Below, piece after piece: positions 17,396 through 24,651 of a DNA stretch of 29,986 bases (its first letter is position 1; each line of letters opens with the position of its first letter). The stretch is taken from assembly GCA_904502185.1 (NCBI GenBank), contig CAJGDX010000017.1, forward strand, positions 1 through 29,986, given 5' to 3'. Both the position numbers and the translations under genes were made by a program. The notes beneath the pieces were generated by a model. That model saw only the letters and a program-made list of their open reading frames with translations. It was not told the DNA's origin and ran no database searches. This DNA comes from an uncultured Bacteroidaceae bacterium (GTDB lineage: Bacteria > Bacteroidota > Bacteroidia > Bacteroidales > Bacteroidaceae).

Positions 17396-17431
17396 TTTTT
17401 CAGGCAAGTTCCGCGGAACTTGCCTGAAAAA
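17396..17431. repeat. Perfect 36-bp palindrome between GH110 and DUF5715 genes
   Basis: Two 18-bp arms meet at 17413/17414 with no spacer. Five T residues form the left edge and five A residues the right edge, so the U-tract lies on the 5' side of the RNA hairpin and is not followed by free U. It could end GH110 transcription imperfectly, protect the mRNA, or be a dyad protein-binding site. Confidence 0.7.
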
Positions 17432-17474
17432 TGAATAAACCCAGTAACATACTCCGATACAATTATTGCAAACT

Positions 17475-18143
17475 ATGAAAAAAACAATTCCTCTATTATT
17501 CCTATTTGTATCAATCCTTTTTCTTGCCGGTTGCAGTTGCAGCGGTGGCGAGAATGGCGGCTACAAAGCTCGAATTGAAAAACCTGAAACAGCACGCCGC
17601 ATAGCTCACATAAATTTCAAGCGTGAATTCAACGACCTCAACGATGCCCATCTTTCGGCTGCGCAGAGCATAGGTGTTGCAGCCCACAATGTGGAAAATA
17701 TTCTCGAGGACAAGATTATGGACAAGCTGGTGCCAATCGACGACGAAGAGGCATACATCGTTGACGAATTGACTCACTCGGTGCCTTATCTGGTGCCTAA
17801 GGCAGCGGAACTTCTTTCAGAGATTGGTCGCAGTTTTCAGGACTCATTGGTGGCTCACCATTTCCCTCCTTATAAAGTGATAGTTTCATCTGTGCTGCGT
17901 ACAGGCGAGCATGTGAAGAAATTGGGCAAACGCAATGTGAATGCATCTAAAAATTCTGCCCATTGCTATGCTACCACGTTCGACATCACCTACAAACGTT
18001 TCCATCCTCTGACCGAGGAGGAGGTTTCGCAGGCCAAACTGAAGGTGGTGCTTGGCGAAGTGCTTCGCGACCTTAAGAAACAGAAACGCTGCTATGTGAA
18101 GCACGAGGTCAAACAGGCCTGCTTTCACATAACTGCAAGATGA
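17475..18143 (+). CDS. DUF5715-type lipoprotein with peptidase M15-like signature
   Basis: The 222-aa product begins with a lipoprotein signal ending LAGC (C20). I chose the ATG at 17475; a TTG at 17466 only adds three residues. The C-terminal half resembles the VanY/peptidase M15 fold: SSVLRT with R142 (compare SGYRS), then S161-A-H163 with D170 spaced as in SxHxxGxAxD, and H218 in the last strand. The usual glutamate three residues before the last histidine is replaced (A215), so it may be a variant or inactive D,D- or D,L-carboxypeptidase-like protein. A peptidoglycan-related role is inference. It is followed 51 nt later by the pseudouridine synthase gene on the same strand. Confidence 0.8.
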   Translation: MKKTIPLLFLFVSILFLAGCSCSGGENGGYKARIEKPETARRIAHINFKREFNDLNDAHLSAAQSIGVAAHNVENILEDKIMDKLVPIDDEEAYIVDELTHSVPYLVPKAAELLSEIGRSFQDSLVAHHFPPYKVIVSSVLRTGEHVKKLGKRNVNASKNSAHCYATTFDITYKRFHPLTEEEVSQAKLKVVLGEVLRDLKKQKRCYVKHEVKQACFHITAR

Positions 18144-18194
18144 TGTCTAAAGATTACATCTGCAAATAAACCGCTCATCAGTCTAAAATTCATT

Positions 18195-19832
18195 ATGGAT
18201 AAACTGCATCTTTTCGATGGAGATATAAGCGTTGCTGAACTTCCGCAACGCTTCAATAATCCCTTTTCCTATCGTCCTCATCCTCTGTGTGTGCGTGCGT
18301 CCGAAAAGGTTCGTCGCCTGATAAATGGCGATGCCTCGTTGCGTGACGAAGCTGCTTCGGGTAAGATGTTCGGTGTTCTTGTGGTGCGTGACAAGGTTGG
18401 TAGGGTAGGCTTTTTAGCTGCATTTTCGGGACTGATGGGTGGCAGTAATAGTCACGAATACTTTGTTCCGCCGGTTTTTGATTTTCTTTCGCCTGCCGGA
18501 TATTTCAAACTGGAAGAGTATGAAATATCTCTTATAAATAAAGAAATTTCTACGATAACCAATTCTGTGGAATATATCGAGGCTCTTGGCGAATTGCAAT
18601 CGGCCACCAATGCCCGCGATGAGTTCCTTTCTGCCGAACGCACCGCAATGCAGCAGGCAAAAGCATTGCGCGAAGAGCGACGTCTGTCCGGCAATCTTTC
18701 TGACGAAGAGCTTGAGGCTATGCTCAATGAGAGTCGCTTCGCCAAGGCAGAGTACCGTCGCAATGTTAAACGATGGGATGAGAAACTCTCGGCATACAAG
18801 GCTGCGGTTTCGCAGTTCGAACAGCATATAGCCACGCTCAAGGATGAACGAAAAAGACGTTCGGCAGCACTCCAGCAGTGGCTTTTCGACAATTTTATTC
18901 TGCTTAATGCCACAGGCGAGAAAAGCTCGCTAACTCAGATATTTTCAGAAACTCCGCAAGGAATCCCTCCTGCCGGAGCCGGCGAATGTGCCGCCCCCAA
19001 ACTTCTTCAATATGCCTATTCCTCGGGGTTGTCCCCCATAGCCATGGCAGAATTCTGGATGGGCGCATCGCCCGTGGGCGAGGTTCGTCGCGATGGCTGT
19101 TTCTACGGTTCTTGCATCAGCAAGTGTAAGCCCATTCTTGGGTTTATGCTTCGCGGCCTTGACGTTGAGCCCTCTCCACTTGAAACGCAACACTCCTGCG
19201 ATGTCATCGATGTACTATACGAGGATGAGTATCTGCTGGCTGTCAACAAGCCTTCGGGTATGCTTTCTGTACCGGGTATTTCAGGTGGTGTTTCGCTTGA
19301 GGAATATCTGCAAGGCCTCTATTCGGGAAAGGCTGATATTCGCGTAGTTCACCGACTGGACATGGCAACATCAGGATTGCTTCTTGTTGCCAAACGCGAA
19401 GATGTTTTTGTCGAACTTCAACGTCTTTTTGCCACACGTCAGGTTGCTAAACGCTATACGGCACTGCTCGATGGTGTCCCTTCACAAAGTGAAGGCGAAA
19501 TTTCCCTTCCTCTTGCTGCCGACTACATCAACCGTCCACGTCAAATGGTCGACACTCTTAATGGCAAGCATGCCTTGACGTTGTATAAGGTGGTTGAAGT
19601 GGTGGAGTATGAAGGTCGCAAATGTGCGCGCGTCCATTTTACACCTGTTACGGGACGCACACATCAGTTGCGTGTGCATGCCGCCTACTCCCAGGGGCTG
19701 GATACCCCCATTGTGGGCGACGAACTTTATGGCTCTGCAGACAAACGCCTGATGCTTCATGCCGATTATATATCCTTTGTTCATCCTGTCACCGGCAAAA
19801 GGGTAGAGATTGAATCGTCGGCAGGGTTCTGA
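18195..19832 (+). CDS. RluA-family pseudouridine synthase with long N-terminal extension
   Basis: RluA-type enzymes isomerise uridine to pseudouridine in 23S rRNA or tRNA. The catalytic domain fills about residues 330-545, with the HRLDMATSGLLL motif (catalytic D389), a KRYTALLDG strand, and the GRTHQLRVHAAY motif. The first 330 residues are not part of the minimal enzyme. They hold an alpha/beta segment (about 20-110), a charged coiled coil (about 120-235), and a section with paired cysteines around FYGSCISKCKPILGF (about 307-321). Long RluA-like proteins of this layout are found in Bacteroidota and some Proteobacteria, but the target uridine is not predictable. The Nudix gene starts 21 nt later, so the two are probably co-transcribed. 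Confidence 0.88.
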   Translation: MDKLHLFDGDISVAELPQRFNNPFSYRPHPLCVRASEKVRRLINGDASLRDEAASGKMFGVLVVRDKVGRVGFLAAFSGLMGGSNSHEYFVPPVFDFLSPAGYFKLEEYEISLINKEISTITNSVEYIEALGELQSATNARDEFLSAERTAMQQAKALREERRLSGNLSDEELEAMLNESRFAKAEYRRNVKRWDEKLSAYKAAVSQFEQHIATLKDERKRRSAALQQWLFDNFILLNATGEKSSLTQIFSETPQGIPPAGAGECAAPKLLQYAYSSGLSPIAMAEFWMGASPVGEVRRDGCFYGSCISKCKPILGFMLRGLDVEPSPLETQHSCDVIDVLYEDEYLLAVNKPSGMLSVPGISGGVSLEEYLQGLYSGKADIRVVHRLDMATSGLLLVAKREDVFVELQRLFATRQVAKRYTALLDGVPSQSEGEISLPLAADYINRPRQMVDTLNGKHALTLYKVVEVVEYEGRKCARVHFTPVTGRTHQLRVHAAYSQGLDTPIVGDELYGSADKRLMLHADYISFVHPVTGKRVEIESSAGF

Positions 19833-19853
19833 ACTTTTTGAATACTTTTTTAT

Positions 19854-20420
19854 ATGATAGAAGATAATATGATGACGTGGAAAATTCTTGATAGTGAATA
19901 TGTAATAAAAAGACCATGGCTGACTGCGCGCAAGGACAAGGTGGAACTTCCCGACGGCCGCATTATCGAAGAATTCTATGTACTGGAATATCCCGATTGG
20001 GTTAATGTGATAGCGATAACAAAAGATGGACAATTTGTTATGGAGCGGCAGTATCGACACGGATTGAGTGTAGAGGGAATGGAACTGCCGTGCGGTACTA
20101 TGGAAGATGGAGAAACTCCGTTGCAGGCAGCCCAACGCGAATTGCTCGAAGAGACAGGTTACGGCAATGGCGAGTGGAGCAAACTGATGACAATTTCTGC
20201 AAACCCTACGTCGATGAACAACCGTACGCATTGCTTCCTTGCTGTTGGGGTTGAGAAAATCGCTCAGCCTTCGCTTGATGATACTGAAGATTTGAGTGTG
20301 CATCTGCTTAGCGAGCAGCAAGTAAAATCTCTATTGGCCAATGAGGAAATATGTCAGGCGCTGATGATAGCCCCTCTGTACAAATATTTTAATGCTAAAC
20401 GGCAAACGGGACTTTTCTGA
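19854..20420 (+). CDS. Nudix hydrolase, ADP-ribose pyrophosphatase-like
   Basis: The 188-aa protein contains a complete Nudix box, G81-x5-E87-x7-R95-E96-L-x-E99-E100-x-G102, which binds the metal and cleaves a nucleoside diphosphate linked to another group. The flanking ERQYRHG strand and the SANPTSMNNRTHCFLA segment are like NudF/ADP-ribose pyrophosphatases, so ADP-ribose or a related sugar nucleotide is the best guess. Met codons at residues 6 and 7 are alternative starts, since the family-like part begins around residue 8. It is the last gene of the DUF5715-RluA-Nudix series, and only a weak hairpin follows before the thiamin promoter. Confidence 0.88.
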   Translation: MIEDNMMTWKILDSEYVIKRPWLTARKDKVELPDGRIIEEFYVLEYPDWVNVIAITKDGQFVMERQYRHGLSVEGMELPCGTMEDGETPLQAAQRELLEETGYGNGEWSKLMTISANPTSMNNRTHCFLAVGVEKIAQPSLDDTEDLSVHLLSEQQVKSLLANEEICQALMIAPLYKYFNAKRQTGLF

Positions 20421-20421
20421 T

Positions 20422-20444
20422 AATCCGTTGAATCGGATATTTTC
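20422..20444 (+). terminator. Weak terminator-like hairpin after the Nudix gene
   Basis: A 5-bp stem (20423-20427 with 20434-20438) with a six-base loop is followed by ATTTTC, directly after the Nudix stop. The stem is short, so termination here may be incomplete. Confidence 0.35.
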
Positions 20445-20454
20445 TATCAATTCT

Positions 20455-20485
20455 GTTGGTAATATGAATCTTTTATGTAATTTTG
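20455..20485 (+). promoter_or_regulatory. Promoter of the thiamin salvage operon
   Basis: GTTG (20455-20458), a 19-nt spacer and TAATTTTG (20478-20485) fit the Bacteroides -33/-7 promoter consensus in both sequence and spacing. Transcription should start near 20492, just before the TPP aptamer. Confidence 0.7.
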
Positions 20486-20498
20486 CACTACTTAAATA

Positions 20499-20577
20499 GT
20501 TGTTGGGGGTGCTTGTCCGTAGGCAGGCTGAGATTATACCCTTTGAACCTGCCGGCGTAATTGCGGAGAGGAAAACG
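20499..20577 (+). promoter_or_regulatory. TPP (THI-box) riboswitch
   Basis: The core landmarks of the TPP aptamer appear in order: GGGGGTGC (20505-20512), the pyrimidine-binding GGCTGAGATTATACCC (20526-20541), GAACCTG (20545-20551), a short P5 stem closing over GTAATT, then GCGGAGAGGAAAA. It binds thiamin pyrophosphate and should reduce expression of the downstream methyltransferase-thiM-thiE/tenA-thiD operon when TPP is abundant. The closing P1 helix is short and its outer boundaries are approximate. Confidence 0.93.
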
Positions 20578-20612
20578 GAGTGGTTTTTGTAAAAAGATAT
20601 AACAAGATATCG

Positions 20613-20648
20613 GCCGTATTCCTAAGCAGGGGTACGGCTTAATTTTGT
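20613..20648 (+). terminator. Terminator hairpin, likely expression platform of the TPP riboswitch
   Basis: A 10-bp stem (20613-20622 with 20629-20638, two G-U pairs) with a six-base loop is followed by TTAATTTTGT, 37 nt upstream of the first ORF. It could stop transcription when TPP is bound. I did not identify a convincing anti-terminator partner, so the switching mechanism is inferred from position. Confidence 0.65.
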
Positions 20649-20684
20649 AATATTAATTTTACTAACTATACTATTTTAATAACT

Positions 20685-21386
20685 ATGGGATACGAAAGTT
20701 TTGATGCTTATGCATCTGAATATGATTCTTGGTTTATAGAGAACAACAATGTACTCGAGAGTGAAGTGCGTCTTGTGGCATCTTGTCTGCAGGATGCGGG
20801 TGAGATATTGTCGATTGGTTGTGGCAGTGGCCTGTTCGAAAAAATATTGTCCGAAAAGTATGGCATTGTAGTCACCAAGGGTATTGAACCGGCAGCCGCA
20901 ATGGCCGAAATTGCGCGCAAACGTGGATTTGACGTAACGGTTGCCACTGGCGAAGAGGCCGATTATGGCACTGAAATGTACGATACTGTGCTTTTCAACG
21001 GCTGCCCCTGCTACATGCAGGACCTTGGACTTGCACTGCGTAAGGCATACGCCGCTCTTCGTCCCGGCGGCAGGGTGGTGGTGATTGATGTCCCCAAAGA
21101 GAGTGCATACGGACTCATCTATAACCTTGCACTTGCTCTTGGTACTTGGGAACACCCTCTGCTCGAAGGATGTTCTCCTCTGATGCCTTACCCCATTGAG
21201 CTTGTGAAACAGGCAAACTGGCGTACAACAGCCGAGAAGATTGCTGTTATCGAAGAGTCGGGTTTCAGTAATCTTCAATTCTCGCAGACCCTTGTAGCCT
21301 CTCCCCACTATTCTCACGAGCGTGTCGAGGAGCCTTGCGAGGGTTACGATAAAGGTGCCTATGTTGCCATAGTGGCTTATAAGTGA
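20685..21386 (+). CDS. Class I SAM-dependent methyltransferase, first gene of the TPP-riboswitch operon
   Basis: The 233-aa protein has the Rossmann methyltransferase core: motif I ILSIGCGSGL (41-50), an acidic residue after the next strand (E68), the FDVTVATGEEAD loop (82-93), YDTVLFNG (99-106) and LRPGGRVVVID (125-135). It resembles the Methyltransf_11 group. No substrate-specific signature is recognisable and there is no signal peptide. Cys107 and Cys109 lie close to the expected active-site face. It is the first gene behind the TPP riboswitch and 18 nt upstream of thiM. Thiamin-linked control is therefore likely, yet no methyltransfer step is known in standard thiazole or pyrimidine salvage. 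Role unknown. Confidence 0.85.
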   Translation: MGYESFDAYASEYDSWFIENNNVLESEVRLVASCLQDAGEILSIGCGSGLFEKILSEKYGIVVTKGIEPAAAMAEIARKRGFDVTVATGEEADYGTEMYDTVLFNGCPCYMQDLGLALRKAYAALRPGGRVVVIDVPKESAYGLIYNLALALGTWEHPLLEGCSPLMPYPIELVKQANWRTTAEKIAVIEESGFSNLQFSQTLVASPHYSHERVEEPCEGYDKGAYVAIVAYK

Positions 21387-21404
21387 CAATTAAAATTTTG
21401 AGCT

Positions 21405-22199
21405 ATGATTGACAGAGAGAAGTTAAAGAATGATTTGGCCGCAGTAAGGGAAAAATCTCCTTTGGTACACAATATTACCAATTATGTGGCTATGAATTTC
21501 AGTGCAAATGCCTTGTTGGCTGTTGGTGCATCGCCGGTGATGGCACATGCCGCAGCCGAGGTTGCCGATATGGCACTTATAGCCGGAGCGCTTGTAATCA
21601 ACATCGGTACATTGGATGCCGAATGGGTGCAGTCGATGCTCATTGCCGGAAAGAGCAAACGTGCTGCCGGTGGAGTGGTGATTCTCGACCCCGTAGGTGT
21701 CGGTGCTACCGCCTATCGCACCGAAACTGCATGGAAGATTATAGAGGAGTGTCGCCCCGATGTTATTCGTGGCAACGCGTCGGAGATAATGGCTCTGCTC
21801 AATGCCGATGTAAAGAGCAAGGGTGTCGACAGCAGTTGCAGCTCTGACGCTGCGTTCGACTCGGCAAAAATGCTTGCCGAGCGTACAGGCGCAGTGGTGG
21901 TAGTCAGTGGCGAGGTCGACTATGTTACCGACGGAACAAGGGTAGAGACTTTGCGCAACGGTTCCTCTATGATGCCCAGCGTTACAGCCATGGGCTGCAC
22001 AGCATCCTCAATGATTGGTGCTTTTGCAGCCGTTAACAGCGATGTGTTCGAGGCATCGCTTCATGCAATGGCGTTGATGGGAGTGGCAGGTGAGATTGCA
22101 GCCCGCAATTCCGCAGGTCCCGGCTCGCTGTTGACAAATTTTGTAGATACATTATATAATATCACAGGCGATGAGCTTGTTCAAACAATTAGACAATGA
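21405..22199 (+). CDS. thiM: Hydroxyethylthiazole kinase
   Basis: Phosphorylates 4-methyl-5-(2-hydroxyethyl)thiazole so that it can be coupled by ThiE. The 264 aa match the family. Seen are HNITNYVAMNFSANALLA (22-39), the DPVGVGAT loop (95-102), RGNASEI (122-128), VVSGEVDY (166-173) and the active-site MGCTASSMIGAF with C198, at the same number as the catalytic cysteine of the B. subtilis enzyme. The stop codon overlaps the next start by 4 nt (ATGA), which shows tight translational coupling to the ThiE-TenA fusion. Expression is presumably controlled by the upstream TPP riboswitch. Confidence 0.96.
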   Translation: MIDREKLKNDLAAVREKSPLVHNITNYVAMNFSANALLAVGASPVMAHAAAEVADMALIAGALVINIGTLDAEWVQSMLIAGKSKRAAGGVVILDPVGVGATAYRTETAWKIIEECRPDVIRGNASEIMALLNADVKSKGVDSSCSSDAAFDSAKMLAERTGAVVVVSGEVDYVTDGTRVETLRNGSSMMPSVTAMGCTASSMIGAFAAVNSDVFEASLHAMALMGVAGEIAARNSAGPGSLLTNFVDTLYNITGDELVQTIRQ

Positions 22200-23470
22200 G
22201 ACCAGAATTTGATATGTCACTCTATCTGGTGACCGACCGTCCTTTGTCGCGCGGACGCGACATTGAATGGATTGTAGAAGAGGCAGTGAAGGGTGGTGCA
22301 ACCATCGTGCAGTTGCGCGAGAAGGATTGCTCAACAGCCGAGTTTGTTGCTATTGCCACTCGCCTGAAAGAGGCATTGAAGCCATTGGGAATACCTCTTA
22401 TCATCAACGATAGAATCGACGTAGCCCTTGCAGTGGATGCCGAGGGTGTTCACATAGGACAGTCCGACATGCCCTACGATGTTGCACGCCGTCTGTTGGG
22501 AAACGACAAAATAATAGGATTGTCGGTAGAGACAATGGACGAGGTCGTAGCTGCCAATGCGCTCGACGTTGACTATATTGGTGTTTCACCGGTATATTCC
22601 ACAGCTACAAAGACCGACACCCTGCAGCCTTTCGGCCTTGACGGTCTCAGACGTGCGGCGGAACTGTCGCGCCATCGTATAGTAGCCATCGGTGGCATGA
22701 ATGCTTCTACCATTGGCGATGTGATTGTTTGTGGCATTGAGGGTGTGGCAGTTGTTTCGGCAATCGTTTCAGCCGATTCGCCTTGCGACGCGTCGCGCGA
22801 ACTTCGTGCTATTGTCGACGGTAGTCGCGGCAAGTGGAGTGCCTTTGCCTGGAAAACTTCAGAAGAGTTGTTCGAACGCATGAAAAAGCTCCCATTCAAT
22901 GTGGGGCTGATGAATGGCACACTCTCTGCCGACAGTTTTGCAAAGTATCTGCAACAGGATGTGATCTATCTTGCCAATTATGGCGAGGAGATGCTGCAAC
23001 TGTCGCAATTGTTGCCCGAAAGAAATATGCGAGCGCTCTTTTTGCGACTCTCAATGGATGCTGTTGAGGGCGAGAAGGCACTGCATTGTCTTTTGGCGGA
23101 ACAGTTTTCCATCGAATGTAAGAAAGATGCACCGGCTTCTGATGTTACAAAGAATTATATCAATCACACCCGTCGCTTCGTCGATGCAGGTGATGTGCTG
23201 ATGTCGCTTGCTGCTCTTTTGCCCTGTTTCTGGGTTTACAGGGAACTGGGCAAGTACATGCTTGCAAATTGCAGGGAAGAGAATAACCCATACTTCACAT
23301 GGATAGAGAGATACTCTTCTGATTTTATGGATGAATGTGTAGGGTATATAATAGATATGTGCGACAGATTTGCCAAAATGGCTTCTGCAAGACGACGCGC
23401 TGAGATGACAAAAGTCTTTGTCGAGTCGGTGAAACACGAATATGCTTTTTTTGAAAATGTATGTAAATGA
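22196..23470 (+). CDS. thiE-tenA: ThiE-TenA fusion: thiamin-phosphate synthase plus aminopyrimidine aminohydrolase
   Basis: Two full-length enzymes are joined in one 424-aa chain. Residues 1 to about 208 are ThiE, which couples HMP-PP and thiazole phosphate: QLREKD (39-44), INDR (70-73), GVHIGQSD (84-91), the TATKT loop (136-140) and IGGMN (165-169). Residues about 215-424 are TenA (thiaminase II), which hydrolyses aminomethyl-pyrimidine to HMP: D255 in QQDVIYL, the catalytic C344 in LLPCFWVY, and E415 near the end, corresponding to D44, C135 and E205 of B. subtilis TenA. The linker is only a few residues. Both active sites look intact. It overlaps thiM and thiD by 4 nt on each side. ThiE and TenA are commonly separate genes. 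Confidence 0.95.
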   Translation: MRPEFDMSLYLVTDRPLSRGRDIEWIVEEAVKGGATIVQLREKDCSTAEFVAIATRLKEALKPLGIPLIINDRIDVALAVDAEGVHIGQSDMPYDVARRLLGNDKIIGLSVETMDEVVAANALDVDYIGVSPVYSTATKTDTLQPFGLDGLRRAAELSRHRIVAIGGMNASTIGDVIVCGIEGVAVVSAIVSADSPCDASRELRAIVDGSRGKWSAFAWKTSEELFERMKKLPFNVGLMNGTLSADSFAKYLQQDVIYLANYGEEMLQLSQLLPERNMRALFLRLSMDAVEGEKALHCLLAEQFSIECKKDAPASDVTKNYINHTRRFVDAGDVLMSLAALLPCFWVYRELGKYMLANCREENNPYFTWIERYSSDFMDECVGYIIDMCDRFAKMASARRRAEMTKVFVESVKHEYAFFENVCK

Positions 23471-24276
23471 TGAAATATAACAGAGTATTGACAATTGCCG
23501 GCAGCGACTCGGGTGGGGGTGCCGGTATTCAGGCCGATATAAAGGCTATTTCTGCTTGCGGTTGCTATGCAGCCTCGGCAATCACGGCAGTCACCGTACA
23601 GAATACATTGGGTGTGCAGGCTGTTGCAGCTTTGCCCATTGAGATTATCGAAGGACAGATTCAGGCTGTACTAGACGACATTGGCACTGACGCTGTGAAG
23701 ATTGGAATGTTACATTCGGCCGAGGTAGTGGCTCGCGTCGCTGACGTGCTTAAAAAGTACGATATAAAGAATATAGTTCTCGACCCCGTTATGGTGTCAA
23801 CCTCGGGACATCGTCTTATCGAAGAAGAGGCAGTCGAGTCGTTGAAGCAGTTGCTCATTCCCTATTCAAGGGTTATTACTCCCAACATCCCCGAAGCTGA
23901 GATTCTGCTGGGATGTCCCATCGAGGGACAGCCGTCGTTGCCGGCTGTTGCACGCGAACTTGCTTCAATGTTTGGTGTTTCAGTGCTGCTGAAGGCAGGA
24001 CACCTTACCGACGACGAACTGATAGATATATTCTACGACAACGAGAATGACGAGATTGTTGAACTGAAGTCGAAGCGTGTCTATTCGCGTAACACACATG
24101 GAACTGGCTGCACACTCTCTTCGGCTATGGCAGCAATGCTTGCCCGTGGCATGTCGCTGGTAGATGCTGCACGCAGCGCCAAGGATTACATCAATGGTGC
24201 CATTGTTGCCGGTGCCGATTATGAGATTGGCGGTGGTCATGGTCCTGTCAACCATTTCTATGAACTTTGGAAATAG
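23467..24276 (+). CDS. thiD: Hydroxymethylpyrimidine / HMP-phosphate kinase
   Basis: Phosphorylates HMP twice to HMP-PP, the pyrimidine substrate of ThiE. The 269-aa protein shows the ribokinase-like features GSDSGGGAGIQADIK (about 12-26), the QNTLGV segment, LDPVMVSTSGH (about 98-108), TPNIPEAEILLG, and the anion-hole THGTGCTLSSA (about 212-222) with the catalytic cysteine-containing turn. Its ATG overlaps the TGA of the ThiE-TenA gene. A second ATG directly follows the first, so the start could be one codon later. It is the last gene of the TPP-controlled operon. Confidence 0.97.
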   Translation: MMKYNRVLTIAGSDSGGGAGIQADIKAISACGCYAASAITAVTVQNTLGVQAVAALPIEIIEGQIQAVLDDIGTDAVKIGMLHSAEVVARVADVLKKYDIKNIVLDPVMVSTSGHRLIEEEAVESLKQLLIPYSRVITPNIPEAEILLGCPIEGQPSLPAVARELASMFGVSVLLKAGHLTDDELIDIFYDNENDEIVELKSKRVYSRNTHGTGCTLSSAMAAMLARGMSLVDAARSAKDYINGAIVAGADYEIGGGHGPVNHFYELWK

Positions 24277-24295
24277 AGTGTCGACTCTCCTTTTT
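24275..24295 (+). terminator. Possible weak terminator overlapping the thiD stop
   Basis: A 5-bp stem (24275-24279 with 24284-24288) with a GTCG loop is followed by CC and five T residues. It is short but correctly oriented for the end of the thiamin operon; a much stronger palindrome lies 30 nt further on. Confidence 0.35.
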
Positions 24296-24325
24296 AAAAG
24301 GCTGATTTGTCGATAATCATTTGTT

Positions 24326-24369
24326 TTTACTCCCCTCTCTTTAAAAACTTTTAAAGAGAGGGGAGTAAA
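24326..24369. repeat. Long palindrome with 21-bp perfect arms after thiD
   Basis: Arms 24326-24346 and 24349-24369 are perfectly complementary around a two-base centre. The RNA would fold into a very stable rod, but U residues precede the stem and A residues follow it, so it is not a classical terminator in either direction. It may block 3' exonucleases or be a dispersed repeat remnant. Confidence 0.7.
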
Positions 24370-24482
24370 TTGTTATGCGAAGTGATAAACTTTTCGCAGT
24401 ATTTTTTGGGAGTAACTTTTGCTTTGGTTGTAAAGAATTTGCTTGTAACTCCTCTGTGTAGCACAAATGTATACTTTTGGAC

Positions 24483-24651
24483 AAACCCCTTTGGGGTTTA
24501 AATAAATACTCCGATGTCTGCAACTCTCCCTCTTAAGAGGGAGTTCCCGAATAGGATTGCAAAGATAACTTCAGTCCGCGAGATTTAGAACCCCTCCGTC
24601 TTCAATCGCCTTAGGGCGTTTGAATCCACTTCCACTTTAATAGGAGGGGCT
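24483..24651. repeat. Palindrome-rich non-coding spacer between thiD and the TlpA-like gene
   Basis: This stretch holds a 7-bp stem (24483-24489 with 24493-24499), a perfect 18-bp palindrome (24526-24543), an orphan minus-strand -7 box TATCTTTG (24560-24567), and a nested structure in which 24591-24597 pairs with 24643-24649 around an inner CGCC/GGCG hairpin (24607-24618). The last arm abuts the stop codon of the minus-strand TlpA-like gene and may help end its transcript. I see no coding sequence in 24277-24649; the content looks like decayed dispersed repeats. Confidence 0.55.

Noticed and set aside
20499..20577. tRNA-like element in the thiamin leader
   Set aside because: The conserved THI-box motifs occur in the correct order, and no acceptor stem or T-loop is present.
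24277..24649. Insertion-sequence remnant
   Set aside because: Several palindromes are present but no transposase fragment, paired terminal repeats or target-site duplication could be identified.
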